A stretch of 64,000 nt of DNA from Costus lasius (taxonomy: Eukaryota; Streptophyta; Magnoliopsida; Zingiberales; Costaceae), in assembly GCA_027563935.2 (NCBI GenBank), contig CM050449.1:82801178-82865177 (forward strand), in the 5' to 3' direction. Below the pieces are notes generated by a model. It was not told the DNA's origin and ran no database searches. It was given only the letters and a program-made list of their open reading frames with translations. Within the stretch, counting starts at the first letter, position 1, and each line of letters begins with the position of its first letter. The translations under genes were made by a program, and so were the position numbers. Below are positions 12,370 through 25,500 of the stretch, one piece after another.

Positions 12370-13010
12370 GGCACGTCGACCACGGGTTCTGAAAAGAACC
12401 AAGCAGTCGACGAGCTTCGCGCAGTGCCAAGGTCAGCTGTCCTGCCTGATGGGAGATGGATGCCGGCGTGATGATTGGAAGGAGATTGTGAGGATGAACT
12501 CCAGATGTCGACTGGAGAGGTGAATGGCAGAAACTCGACGTCGATGCAGGAGGTAGACTGGCTGATGGAGAAGACGACACGGTAAGGGTCCCTTCATTGT
12601 CGGTCATGGGTTCTGAAGAGAACCAGGCGGCCAACTCCGGTTAAACAGATGGCCTCTTCATCGCATGTATGGGTGCGAGTGTGGATTGGAGAGGTGGATG
12701 GCCACAGTGTCGCTGGTGAGATTGAGCGTAGCTTGTTGCTTGTTGGTGAGACGATGACAGGAACACGAGGTGGCAGGGGAGGCGGTCCTTCATTGCTTAG
12801 CCGTGGGTTCTAAAGAGAACCCGGCGACATAGCTCGGGAGATGAGTAGCGGATGAAGGACAGATGAAAGCTACCAGCGAGGTGAAGAGAGGAACATCGGC
12901 TAGTGGCTTTACATGAGGGCAGCTGGTGGCTTTAGAAGACGATGCACACTTGCTAACTTCCCTTCATCGTTGGCTGTGGGTTCTGAAAAGAACCAGGCGG
13001 CCAACTCCCG
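12370..13010. repeat. Four dispersed copies of a GGTTCTGAARAGAACC module
   Basis: Near 12384, 12606, 12806 and 12980, within the GC-richer interior of the nested element. Each copy contains GGTTCT-GAA-AGAACC, an inverted repeat (GGTTCT/AGAACC), and most are followed by AGGCGGCC-like sequence. Spacing is about 170-220 bp. No protein is evident. Confidence 0.7.
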
Positions 13011-13063
13011 TGATGAACAAGGATGGAGACGGATCGACATGGGCAAACAAGAGTTGCCCACAT

Positions 13064-13078
13064 GGTGCTCTGATACCA
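13064..13078 (-). other. tRNA-iMet primer-binding site of the nested element
   Basis: TGGTATCAGAGCACC on the - strand, one base from the LTR edge at 13080. This is the standard plant initiator-Met primer site. Confidence 0.9.
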
Positions 13079-13079
13079 C

Positions 13080-13228
13080 TGACGCAGGGAGGAAGTTTGA
13101 GATGCTGGAGAAGAGAAGAAGAAGAGAAGAGAAGAGGAAGAAGAAGAGAAGAAACCCTTAGCTTAGCAAGCTAAGGGTGAAGAGGAGAACTACATACCCT
13201 AACCCTAAATAAATATGCTCCTGCATTA
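13080..13228 (-). repeat. 5' LTR of the nested element, internally deleted
   Basis: Keeps both ends of the 10847-11780 LTR but lacks about 0.8 kb in the middle. The terminal CATCA has become CATTA. Confidence 0.8.
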
Positions 13229-13233
13229 ATAAC

Positions 13234-13590
13234 CTGAGTCTCAAAGCATTATTACAAACTCCGAATCTTTATAATATTACAGTATTCAAGCAAAACCTGC
13301 ACGTGCATATTAGGATCTTCCAATGGAGACCCTCCAAATAAATTTTGTTGAACCATAGATAAAAATGACAACTTAATCTCAAAATTATTCATTTCAATAT
13401 TAGGTCTGGCGATACTAGAATGTAAACCATGGAGATTAGGATCTGTAAATTCTCTTAGAGATCTATGATCCATATTTTCACAAATAATTTCCAGTAAAAT
13501 TTCTAAAAATTTAATTTTTCTACACGTCCTCTCGATCTCAGGATCCAGAGCAACTAGTGGTCCAATCCTAAGACTTCTGGGCATACACAA
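13234..13590 (-). pseudogene. Athila gag, upstream half
   Basis: The - strand frame contains the Athila gag signature: SSIARPNIEMNNFEIK, then SMVQQNLFGGSP and EDPNMHV. The frame is open for about 110 codons and breaks where the nested element is inserted. Together with 10370-10846 it is the capsid gene of the Athila element whose 5' LTR lies to the right. Confidence 0.85.
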
Positions 13591-14158
13591 GCAAAGTCTT
13601 CAAAATTTCACAGAAGTATAGTAAATCCTAGGAAACAAAATCAAACAAAAATAGAGAGATTATTGTTATTTTCATGGTAATAAAATAAACCTGAAAAAAT
13701 ACAAAAAAATTCCCATAATGTGGGAATAAGCAAGTAGAAGATGATTAAAAATTTCTATTTAGAATCCGAATTTTCATGGATATAAAAATTTCAAATTTAA
13801 TCTCTAGTTGTGATTGTAATCATGGTCATGATTATAAAATAATTTTAAGAAAATTTTGGAAAAATTCATTGAAAATCATAAATCATAGAAAAAGCAAAAA
13901 ATATGAAAGAAAACTTATTTTTGGATTTTTATAAAATATCAAAAAAAATTAGGAAGATTCAAAAACTTAAATCACCAGCTATGGTTGTAATCATGCCCGT
14001 GCTTGTAAATCTGAAACCCTAATTTTTGTGAAACTAGAAATATTAAAATAACAAAAAATAAAACTAATCTAAGGGTGAGAAGTAGTTCCTAGTCTCATAC
14101 TTCAATAATTTTTTATCAATATTAATTCACTAGAGTCGCCAACAACGACGCCAAAAAT
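13591..14158 (-). mobile_element. Athila leader and primer-binding region
   Basis: AT-rich leader between LTR and gag. PBS-like sequence on the - strand near 14135-14155 reads GGCGTCGTTGTTGG, a decayed form of the GGCGCCGTTGCCGG type. Palindromic patches lie near 13801-13837 (AATCATGGTCATGATT) and 13979-14015. Confidence 0.65.
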
Positions 14159-15600
14159 TGATTCCGCATGAGATGATAGTGATACCGATGGCACCATAAT
14201 CTTCACGTGCATCTTCGCAAGTGCATGGATGTATCGAAGTAATAAAAATATCAATCTCATTAAGTAATGATAAAATCATGTCAGTGTAATCTAGGTGAAC
14301 CAATTGAATTGAACGCAATTGTTTAAAAGCACAATAAAGCAAAAGTGGAAAATAAGATGCAAGGGAAGTTCGAGTAGAGGGTTTCACCACCATAATTATT
14401 CTAAGCAACTCTTATCAGCATGCATTAATTATTTAGATGTGTTAAAAGAAAATATACTATAAAAGTGTATATGATGTCCCCTTTCGGTAGCCCATCTTAA
14501 TGTTTAACCCATTCTATACTCGTCTGTCACTTTGAATATCGACTGGCCTTTGTTAACTTCATTAAGCACACTGTAGATTTTTATTCCCCAATACGACTAT
14601 GCCACTTTTGTAGGTCATAAGTTATATGGTTGATTGAAGAGTTCCAAAACTAAAAATCATTTTTCAGTCCTTATCCTAGTTTGTATGACAATTTAATTAA
14701 TAGATCTAAGTTATTACATGTTAAATTAATCCCACTAACTAAATTTTATAATCCTAGCTACTTCATAGTCTAGATTTTTTTTATTTAACTAATGATTTTC
14801 AGAGTTATGAGTCACTTTTCAGTCTTTGTCCTACCCCCTATAACATGCAATAAAATAAGAAATCTGAATTAAAAGCAACATGAATCTTCAATAATCTACT
14901 TTATACAACCAAATAAAATCAGCATACATGATCAATGTTATGAAGATAAAATTAAGGGGTTACTCCCCATAACCCGAAAATAAGTTTAGCCTACAATGTT
15001 TCTCATTAAATCAAGCTTAAACTCAAGTAAATAATTACAATCAGTTAAAAAAAAAAGTAAAATAACAAAAATTTACAACTCCCTATTGAAAATTACCAAA
15101 ATTTGAATTTTCTCTCTCTTAGCTATGATTGTGTTGTTGGCCACTACTTCTTCCCTACACGCAGTTACTTATGATTTTACTTCGAACTCCTTCAATTCTC
15201 CACATAATTCAATGAGATTTGAGTTACAAGCTTTTGCTAACTCTTGTCTCCTCCCTCTATATGAATTTCAATTTCCAATTTTACATATCTTTTTAGCTAT
15301 GCTTGTCCGAAGTTGACTTAGGGTTTCTCACTACTGCCAACTTCTCATCTTCGATTCGGCATGAGGGAGCAAGAAGAAGAGTTAGAAATTCACCATTTTT
15401 GTTGCCTTGTGAGTGCCTCCTTAAAGCCCTAAGCTTGGAGGATTTTTTATAGAGTATGGAAGGAGAAATTAAATAAGGAACCAGCATCGATCGTCCTCAA
15501 GAGTTGATTTGTATTCTTAAATAGAATCACAACCGTGATTGTAATCACGAGCCGCGATTATAAGTCTGGGTCAAAATGTTTTGTAAGTGTTGGGCTAAAT
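14159..15600 (-). repeat. Athila 5' LTR (right boundary unresolved)
   Basis: Begins on the + strand with TGATTCCGC, right after the PBS-like sequence. Keeps short matches to LTR A in equivalent positions, such as GCAAGTGCATGGAT and ATCGAAGTAAT. Paired palindromes occur near 15525-15565. The outer CA end was not found, so the right boundary is approximate. No gene inside. Confidence 0.6.
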
Positions 15601-16102
15601 GTTGGAATAGCTTTTTCTATTTTCCCCAATATAACAACAATTGAATATCCTATTTTCTGTGGACTTTCTCCCGATATCTTACACCTTACCTCCTAAGAGC
15701 TTGTTCTCATGACTTCATCTCCGAAATGCCTTAGTTTTTGAGTGTTGGGCTAGTTATGCATCTATACCAGTTTGTGTGAAGATAATTTTTTTTAATAAAA
15801 TAGGGTTGTTTAGATGCTTTATACCAATCTTAAAGCAGGAATGTATCTGAATTCAATTGTCCTACCTGGCACAAGGCAGTTGTGAGACCTGAGGCAACGA
15901 AACTTTATGATGTGTGCCCTATAGTGATTTAAGATGTGGCACAAGGCAACGAAAATTAAGCACCCCAAAACTCTTAGAATTTTTTTTCCCTTATTTGCTC
16001 ATTACCTATGATAATGATACAAGTATATTAATATAAGTTCAGTAGGGGATAGTTGTGATACAACATTATTATGAATAAAAGTATATTAATATAATATTTA
16101 GC
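15601..16102. other. Upstream region of the WEX gene; no gene seen
   Basis: AT-rich, no supported reading frame. Contains two similar GTGGCACAAGGCAACGAAA-like patches (near 15870-15910 and 15935-15955). It presumably includes the distal WEX promoter. Confidence 0.4.
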
Positions 16103-16110
16103 TATATAAG
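16103..16110 (+). promoter_or_regulatory. Candidate TATA box for WEX
   Basis: TATATAAG lies about 170 bp before the start codon at 16277, a plausible core-promoter spacing with a 5' leader of about 130-140 nt. The transcription start is inferred, not seen. Confidence 0.4.
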
Positions 16111-16276
16111 AAAAATCTTTCCTTTATAAATTTATAAATTATTTTTCCTTACTAATAAAAAATTATTGAATTATTGTGCTTATTTTCACACGCGCGCTTA
16201 AAACACGGGTCGAGTGTGTGTGTGCGACAATAGAATGGAGCTCTTTTCCTAAATTTAGGCGTTCGAGAGCGGGTTT

Positions 16277-16598
16277 ATGGAAGATAGAGACGGTGCCGGT
16301 TTCCTCGGCGATTGGGACGCTGTCGCCGAGGAAGAGCTTCGAGCCATCGAGGCCGCCCACTATTCTTCCTCGTCCGCTACCAAGCGCGGCGCTTCTCCGA
16401 TCATGATTCCGAGGATGCTGGCGCCCTCGTATCCGCGGTCAGTGCGCCGCCGTTTGCCCAACTGGGAGCGGAACTACAGCGCCCCGCCTAAGATTCATGG
16501 CCCTCATAAGGACATTGGGGTCACTGGAACTCGCGATCTCCTTCCTAAATCTTCCTCGATAAATGGGGCGTGGAGCTTTGGACCTCGTACTCGCCCAG
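16277..16598 (+). CDS. WEX: WEX exon 1
   Basis: Residues 1-107 plus one base (phase 1). Starts MEDRDGAGFLGDWD and ends ...RTRP, with donor CCCAG|GTTAAT. Contains the acidic EEELRAIEAA segment also found near the N-terminus of plant WEX proteins. Confidence 0.9.
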
Positions 16599-19500
16599 GT
16601 TAATTTCGCCCGATTAAGTTAATCTTTTTGTCCAATTTTATGTTATGGAAGAAAATCATGCTATTTCTTTAGCATTGTTGTTATATCCTCTACTTTTGGT
16701 AGATTTGGAACAAAACTATAGAATAGTCGGAATGCATGTAAGCAACTTATCACGGTCGCGCAACCTAATGTTTGCTGAATGTTGGCGGTTCAGAGCCTCC
16801 TGCAAAGGCGTATTTTTATTATTTCGTACTATTTTTGGATTCAAAATAATTAAATGTAGCAGAGATTGTAACTATTCTCTTCGTTGTTTCCTCTTTCTTT
16901 TCTTCTTGCTCGATACAGGGAGACAATGGTCGTTAAATTCATAATCTCGTGATACTACGTTCTGAATCAGTCCCAAACTTATCTAGGGTCTAGGATCATT
17001 TTTTGTTTGGTAAACTTGGCCGAAGCCATGAAACAACTTAGTAGTATCAGTAGATCCATGCAATTTAATTTGGGCTCACTAAGTTAAGAATCATTTAATC
17101 ATTTAGAATTTAGTGGATAAGACGGTCATACACGCAATACTCACCTCTGTACCTCACCTTATGTCATCGATTGTTTTGTTGTGTCCCAAGCTCTTCTTGT
17201 GCTACTTTCTTCTCCGCGTAAGTGTTGTCAATGGTCCCCTTTATTACTCACAAAGAAATTAGCAGGTACATTTCTCTGTCCATTTAAGAGACATCTTCAC
17301 TATTGAATGATTCATTTTTTTTTATCTTTTTTAATTGTAAAGTTTAATTATTGTTTGTTAATACTTGATTTACATGGTATTTTAGTAATATAAATTAATA
17401 AAATCACCTATATAGTTAATCATATCTATTACAACCAAATCATGCCAACGCTTCTAATCTCAATTCATACCTTATGTGGGACAGGGACACGTGTTGGGCT
17501 AACAAGATAAAATGCATCTAAGGGTAAGATATCACACCACACTTCTATTAGGACAGTACCTAACCTAATGGGCACAAGGCAACTACAATCTACGGAGGTT
17601 TGGGTACCATCATCCCAACTAATGGTGGTAGGGGTTATAGGCTCATAGGCTAGGTTGAACCTTTCAACAACTTGAGAAATCACAAAGTTGACTCCTATAG
17701 ACTCATCTATAGTTACTATGCATAACTAATCACCAATTTTTGTCTAGGTGTGGAAAATGTCAGACCTATGGGTGATGATACTATGGGATGGGAGTCTAGC
17801 GTTTGTCTAGAGTTTGGTTCATGACTTTCATCTTATTGTTTAAGGTTTTGAGCATTTCCATAATAGTTGAGATTTCAAATTCATTTAAAACATCTTGATT
17901 TGTTCTACTGGCCATATTTGCAGAAATGTTTTGTAAGAAAACCTTTTTGGAATCAAACACAAACAATGGGTAGGTCCTAAGGTCGTCCTATAGATTTAGA
18001 AAAATAGATTTTTTTGATCTAAAAATTTCTAACCCTAAGGTGTTTGCTCTAATACCATGCTGACATGGGAGGGAGACATGTGTTGGGCTAGCAAGATTAA
18101 ATGATGTTAAAGGCTATGCAAACTAGCATGTACATTAAAGCTAACGTGTTTTCAAAATTAGTTTTTTTATAATTTTTAAAATATAATCCACAAAATTATT
18201 TTTTTATAATTTTTAAAATATAATCCAAAATTAATATGCAAATAAAACTAAACTAAACTAATCATGCTATTAGGAAAATTAACTAAGGTTAGGCATGCAA
18301 TTACTACTACAACTAAGTATGTAACTATAGGACTGTTCATGCGATTCTATAGAAAACAAGACATAAAATAAAGGATTTTATCATAAATTGAGGTTCACCT
18401 TGCGGTTCTTGAGAGTAGAAGGACCATCATTCCCAATCTTCACCGGTCCTATTCTGATGGAAGGTGATGATTTCAGTGGGCAATTACAAATACTCATAAA
18501 CAACAAACCCATACATGCATGAGTACAAATTATTAAGAGTCCTAAGTCTAATGAAAAGGCCAAGACGGGAGGTTAGGCCTCCAAATTCCTCTTGCTAATA
18601 CAAGACAACTAGTTTGTTTAATATCTAATTAACTTACTATAAGAATTAAACTAAGGTCAAGTGAAATTATGCCACTTATGGATGAGTCTCTTTTATGAAA
18701 CTTCTTTGTTTTCCCATTTCCTTAAAGTACCCAGAACAATTTTGTGTCATCTTCTTACCTTCCAAAATTTGAGCCAGGTCATTAATATGCTTGTAGTTTT
18801 TTGCCAAGTTGGGGGGGGGGGGGTTGAATATTTAAAGATGCGAGAGCTGATGCCAAATATTGAATAAAGAAACTTTAATAAACTATAATCTTGAAGAGAG
18901 AAGGATTAGAAATCTCATTTGGAGAATTTTGATGATGCGCCGAAGGTTGAAGATCTTGCGCTGTGGAATGTTGGGGTGTTGTTTAGCTCCACAAAACATG
19001 AGAAGAGATCTATGCATTATGTAGATGAATAAAAGATTCTCTTGCACCTCAAGAGAATAAAAAAAATGGGTTAGCGAAGGAACCAGACCCTTGAAGAAGC
19101 TTGCGCGAGAGGGGAGAAGAGGAGAAGGGTGACACAAGTACACAAGAGAAAGAGGGGGAAGAGGGGCGACACAAGCACCAAAGAATTCCTAGGAAATTAA
19201 TTCATTATGCAACATGAATAAATGTACATGCAGTTACAAGGTTTTGTAGACAAGATTGAGACATTCTTGAGAAAAGAAAAATAATTTAATCCTTGAGATA
19301 GTGTCTTTCTCTCTTTCCGGTCGTTGACCAAAAATTTGAATTCTTCCTTGGCTTAGACGGTGGAGTGAATTATGGTGCTTGCTTTCCTTAATTTGAGAAT
19401 TGAGGTGATTGCTTTCGAGAATTAAGGTGCTTGCTTTCCTTAATTTGAGAATTGAGGTGCTTGCTTCTTCTTGCCACATTTCCTTCATAAGTGTGAACAT

Positions 19501-22500
19501 ATGTCTCTAATTAATGATCTTCCATGAATGGTGGATCTTAATTGAGAGCATTAATTAAAATTTCAAATCCTTTTCTTGTGGTTGTCGATTAGCCTTGATT
19601 GTCTTGTTGATATGATTCAAGAGGTGTGGGTGGCTAACAAATATGGGTAGCGAGTTTAGAGGTCTTCAACTCAAAGTCTTCAAGTGGAACTAGATAGATG
19701 CTATCTTTCCATCTTTGGAGCTAGTTGCTTGAGTGTGCTTTGAGCTAACTCAATTGCAATGAGAGCTTGTCTACAATAATGATAAATGCAAATTATAAAA
19801 TGCTATGTACAGTTGAGAGGAAAGGAAAATAATCTACTTGCTTGATTATTCACTAGGGTTACAGATACTAAAAACACAAGGGTAATGGGTAGAGTCTGGA
19901 ATAGATCCAAGAGACCTGAATCCAAACCCGTTAAGGAAAAACACAAACATTATAACCACATTCTAACGCTCCCCCTCAAGCTGGAGCAAAAATATTAATT
20001 AGACCCAGCTTGTTACAAAGTAGGTTAAGTCTTGCTGGTCCCAAGGACTTCGTGAAGATATCGGCAACCTGGTCTTCGGACCTTAGAAACGGGGTGTTAA
20101 TAAGATTATTGTTGATAGCTTCTTTGATGAAATGACAATCTACCTCAATGTGCTTGGTTCTTTCATGAAACACTGGATTGTTGGCAATGAAAATAGCCGC
20201 TTGGTTATCACATAACATATTCATTGGCTTGGGACTTTCTATCCCACATTCCTGTAGAAAGTTCCTAAGCCATAACATCTCGCAAACGGTATATGTCATA
20301 GCTCTATATTCAGCTTCACAGCTTGACCTAGTAACAACACTTTGCTTTTTACTTCACCACATGACAAGATTACCTCCAAGATATGTGCAGAAACCGGAGA
20401 CGGACTTTCTATCATCAATATTGCCGGTCAGCATCCAAGTATGCCTCAATTCTGGTGTGTTCATTTTTGTAGTATTTCAACCCCTGACCAGGGGACCCTT
20501 TAATGTATTAGACAATTTGGGTAGCAGCTTCCCAGTGGCACTGTTTAGGTTACTGCATGAACTGGCTAACGATGCCAACAGCATGAGAAATGTCCGGTTT
20601 AGTAACACTGAGATAATTAAGCTTGCCTATTAAACGTCTATACTGTGTTGCATCAATAGGCTTAGAATCAACATTTGCACTGTATTTTTGATTTGGAATT
20701 AAGGGGGAATCAGCTGGTTTGCAATCGCTCATACCGATTTCTTCCAGGAGATTTAGAGCATATTTTCTTTGAGACATAAAAATGCAGTTTCGCTTATAAG
20801 CTATCTCGATCCCCAGAAAATACCTCGGCGTGCCTAGATTTTTTATGAGAATTGAGACTGTATGTGAAGCTTAGTTTTCTTAATGCCCTGTGTTTCATCA
20901 CCAGTAAGTAGCATATCATTAACATAAACTGCTAAAATGATGATGCCACGCTTTGAACAGTGAATGAAAATAAAATGATCAGCTTGACTATGACGAAAAC
21001 CAGCCGATGTCATTATCTGAGAAAGCTTTTGGAACCAAACACGTGGACTTTGCTTGAGGCCATAAATTGACTTATGCAATTTGCATACCATCTCCCCCTG
21101 AGCAACATAACCCGGCGGTTGCTCCATGTAGACCTCTTCGGAAATATCACCATAAAGAAAGACATTGGTGACATCCATCTAGTGAAGAAACCAATGACAA
21201 TTGACGGCAAGGGAAAACAAGGTCTCAACCAAATTAAGTCGAGCAACCAGAGAGAATGTATCATGATAGTCAAGACCATAAATCTGAGAAAATCCCTTAG
21301 CCACCAAGCGGGCCAACACGACAACGCGAACGCCAGGCGGGGGAGACACTAGTGTCCAAGTTCGGCGTGCTTGTAAGACCGCAATTTCGGCGTCCATAGC
21401 GTGCTTCCACTCAGGTATGAGTATAGCCTGCAAGGGAGAGGTAGGCAAAGGACACGACGACAAGGCAACGGAAAAACCATAGTATAAAGGAGATAGATGA
21501 ACAAAAGAGACAGTGAGAAATAGGAAAAGAGGAAGAACACTTGCCTTTGCGCAGGGCAATGGGACGATCGTCGTCAGGAACCGCCGGCAAAGAAGAGACC
21601 ATGGGGATGGGCTGGGAGCGACGGTTGTAAACCTGCAATAGGACAACGGAAGGAGCCGAAGCAACTGGAGGAGGGGTGTGGGTGAAGAAGGAAGGACAAT
21701 GGGAACAGGAAGGAGATCCGGAGAGGTGGACAAGTCCTGGGCAGACGAGAAAAAGGACTGAGACTCATGAAACGTAACATCAACACTAACAAAGGTGCAG
21801 CCGCTAGAGGGATCAAAACAACGATATCCTTTTTGAGTACGAGAAAACCCAAGAAACACACACTGAGTCACCCGAAGACTAAGCTTATCAACACCCGGCC
21901 CGAAAACATGAACGAAACAAAGACACCCAAAAACACGAGGAGGAAGAAAGAAAGGAACTCGAGACGGAAAGACAAGTGAGAAAGGCGAGCGACCACCCAA
22001 AACGGAAGTAGGAACACGATTAATAAGAAATGATGCGGTGAGGATAGCATCAGACCAGAAGGAACGGGGAACCTGCATGTGGAACAACAAAGTACGGGCC
22101 ACATCAAGAAGATGGCGATTCTTTCGCTCAGTGACCCCATTCTGCGAGGAAGTGTAGGCACAAGTCGTCTCATGCAAAATGCCATGATCGGTGCAGAAAG
22201 ATTGGAAAGAGGTACTAATATACTCTAAAGCATTGTCAGAACGCAAAACTTTAATAGAAACACCAAACTGATTTTTAATTTCAGCATAGAACGTGCGAAA
22301 TACATCAAAGACTTAAGATCATTTAACCAAAACATAACACCAGCAAAGACGAGAAAAATCATCGATAAAGGTTACAAAATATTTATGACCCTCACGACTG
22401 GGTACAGGACTAGGACCCTAAATATTAGAGTGGATGAGATGGAAAGGCTGTAAGTGGCGGGTGGTGGTGGCTAATGGCAAGGAGGACCTATGATGTTTGC

Positions 22501-25500
22501 CCAGCTCGTATGCGTCACAAGTAATAGAAGGCAGCGATGGTAAGGACAGAAATTGTTAGAGACGAGTGGGAGACGGATGACCAAGCTGGTGGTGCCAGAG
22601 AAGGGGGGAACGACAGCAGAAGAGAGAGCCCGAGGAAGCGTGGAGGCAGCAAGAGTATAGACGCCGCCCTGTCTAGGCCCCCCACCAATCGTCTTCTTCG
22701 TCCGTAGGTCCTAAAAGAGACAATGAGAAGGGAAAAAAGTTACACTACAATGACAATGATGAGTAAAGGCACGAACTGAAAAGAAGGTATATATAACACA
22801 TGATTGAGTGTAAGCATAGGGGATATAGGAACGGAGCCTACACCCGCAACCGGAACAAGAGGACTGTCAGCAATAGAGACAGGGGATATGTACCCCCAGT
22901 GAATAGGGAAACAAACAAAGTACGGTTACCTGTCATATGAGATGAGGCACCAGAGTCAACAATCCAAGTGGACTTAGAGGAAGCAAGAGTGGCTGTACCC
23001 GAAGCAGAAGTAGAAGTAGCAATGAACGTGGAAGATCCCGCGGTAGAAGTAGAGGCCGATTGAAGTAACCGTTCATATTCAGCGGTGGAAATAGCAACCG
23101 TGTCAGAAGTAGCAAGCGGAGGAGGAGGGCCAAACGAACTAATATCAGGAAGGACAGCTGTCCGGGCCGAAGAATATCAAAACTTTTGCCAACACCGATC
23201 TGGAGTGTGGTTGGAGCGACCACAATGAGAGCACGGGGGAAATCCACAGCCACGGCCACGGCCGGGACCAGAACTACGCCCGCGACCCAAGGTGAAGGAA
23301 GCAGGAGGAGCCGCCAAGGCACTAGGTGCTTCCTTGGGTTGGGAAGAGGCGGTAACACGCAACAAACGAGAAAAGGCCCCATGCAGTGTCGTAACAGTAG
23401 AATCCACCAATAATTGGGAGCTAATAGCTGAATATTGAGGATGCAGACAAGATAAGTATTTGGCCACCAAGAATTCCTGTCGTTACTGGAGAGTGACCTC
23501 AATATCTGAAGAAGCTGGATGATATTGTCAAAGTTCATCCCATTTGCCTTGTAAAAGAGCATAGGTTTCCTGGAAAGACCGATCTCCCTGCTGTAAGTTT
23601 ATTATCTCTTCATAAAGTCGAAGGACATAACTCAAATTCTGTCATGAAGCATAAGTGCTAGTAAGAAATTCCCAAGCAGATTTGGTGGTCTGCTGATACA
23701 TAATAGTTGAGGCAACTTTGCTGTCCATGTTATGAAGAAGTAAATTCAGCATGGCCATATCAGACCGATGCCAGGTCTCATAAGTGGGATCAGTAACAGG
23801 AGGGGCCGGCTGGGTGAGATGATCTTCCTTGCCATGAGACCCCAAGAAAAGACGAACTGACTGAGACCATAACGAAAAGTTTGTGCCATCAAACTTAACA
23901 ATATTCCCACCAAAAGTATTACCGAGTTTGATGTCTGAAGTAGAGGAAAGAGGATCCATAGTGATATGCTAAATTATTATTTTTTTTTAATAACAGGCAA
24001 GGCTCTTTCGGTCTAGATGGAGAACATAGAAGCTAGACAGCCACAAATCAACAAACTTCGTATAGCATAATCATACATAAACTAGACCTAAATAAGCAAA
24101 TAGCACCTGGAGATCGTAAGAGGGAAATCCACACCATCATGCGAGAGGCGAGATTGAGCATCGGGCGCGGGCGCGGGCGCGGGCGCTGCAGCGGAAAGTA
24201 GCAGAAAATCGGGCGCAGGCGATGGAGAGGAAGACACTACACAATCGACCATGCTAGCACATCATCTTAAGAAGGAAACGATCATGCGTCCGCCAACTTG
24301 AGAAGAACGGAGCGGGAGCAGCAGCTAAGAGCAAAGCATGGAGGAAGAGGGGGCTGCGAACTCCATATCAGCGTCAGATGAAGAGGCGTTCAGAAGAAAA
24401 GGGGCGAGCAGGGCGCTTCACGTAGCCATGCCCAAGGCTAATGCATCACTGCGCCAAGAACACGGAACGCACGAAGCACCCGCTTGAACCACACACGACC
24501 GATGGTGGAGAGCGGCACAGAAAGGCAAGAGAGGAGGTCTTGGCGGCGACAAGCAAGGACGACGAAGGGATTGCTCTGATACCAAGTTGAGAGGAAAGGA
24601 AAATAATCTACTTGCTTGAGTATTCACTAGGATTACAGATACTAAAAACACAAGGGTAATGGATAGAGTCTGGAATAGATCCAAGAGAGCCGAATCCAAA
24701 CCCGTTAAGGAAAAACACAAACATTATAACCACATTCTAACATGTACTAATCCTACCATGATGTATAAAATTACAAATTTACCCTTTTGGGTGCATGCAT
24801 GAGTTACAATGCACAAACCTATTGGAACTTGCCATATATGAACTACATGATACATGTTATACTTGAGGGTGGAATTAACCTACAATGATGGATGCAATGC
24901 AGGGGGTGGTGCCTTTAAATTAGGGTAACCTTAGATTCCATTTATAGTTCCACTTGAAGACTTTAAGTTGAAGACCTCCAAACTCACTACTCATATTTAT
25001 TAGCTACCCACACCTCTTGAAGAAATCAACCACATCAACAAGACAATCATGGCTACTCGACAACCACAAGGAAAGGATTAGAAATTTTAATTAATGATCT
25101 CAATCAAGATCCACCATTCATAGAAGAGCATTAATTGAAGACATATGTTCACACTTATGAAGGAAATGTGGCAAGAAGAAGCAAGCACCTCAAATCTCAA
25201 ATTAAAGAAAGCATGCACCTCAATTCTCGAAAGCAAGCACCTCAATTTTAAAACAAGCACCACAATTCACTCTACCGTCTAAGCCAAGGAAGAATTCAAA
25301 TCTTTAGCTAACAAATGGAAAGAGAGCAAGACACCACCTCAAGCATTAAATTATTTTCCTTTTCTCCATGTAAACATTGAGGAATGTCTCAACCTTGTCT
25401 ACAAAACCTTGTAGCCGCATGTACATTCATTCATGTTGCATAATAAATAATTTCCTAGGAATTCTTTGGTGCTTGTGTTGCCCCTCTTTCCTATCTTTTA

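Larger units (their letters stand above)
10847..13228 (-). mobile_element. Nested non-autonomous LTR retroelement inside Athila gag
   Basis: A 2.38-kb element flanked by a perfect 5-bp TSD, ATAAC, at 10842-10846 and 13229-13233. Terminal repeats are 10847-11780 (about 934 bp) and 13080-13228 (149 bp, internally deleted); they begin TGACGCAGGGAGG and end CTCCTGCATCA or CATTA. A perfect tRNA-iMet type PBS on the - strand at 13064-13078 and a purine tract (AAAGAGGGGAAA, complement) beside 11780 fix the - strand orientation. The 1.3-kb interior has no recognisable gag or pol, so it is a LARD/TRIM-like parasite. The solo LTR at 54404-55762 belongs to a related family. Confidence 0.85.
19811..24742 (-). 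mobile_element. Ty1/copia retrotransposon, complete but decayed (Ale/Retrofit-like)
   Basis: A 4.93-kb element with 158-bp LTRs (19811-19968, 24585-24742) and a perfect 5-bp TSD TGTAC (19806-19810, 24743-24747). A PBS for tRNA-iMet lies at complement 24573-24584, and a polypurine tract (CTTGAGGGGGAG) at complement 19970-19981. Order on the - strand is gag, zinc knuckle, integrase, reverse transcriptase, RNase H, the Ty1/copia order. Short LTRs and total size suggest the Ale/Retrofit lineage; this is inferred. Stops and frameshifts make it dead. It sits antisense to WEX in intron 1, in the spacer of a large inverted repeat. Confidence 0.93.

Noticed and set aside
12010..12634. Overlapping frames of 80-100 codons on both strands
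   Set aside because: They lie in the GC-rich interior of a non-autonomous element, overlap each other, and match no gag or pol motif.
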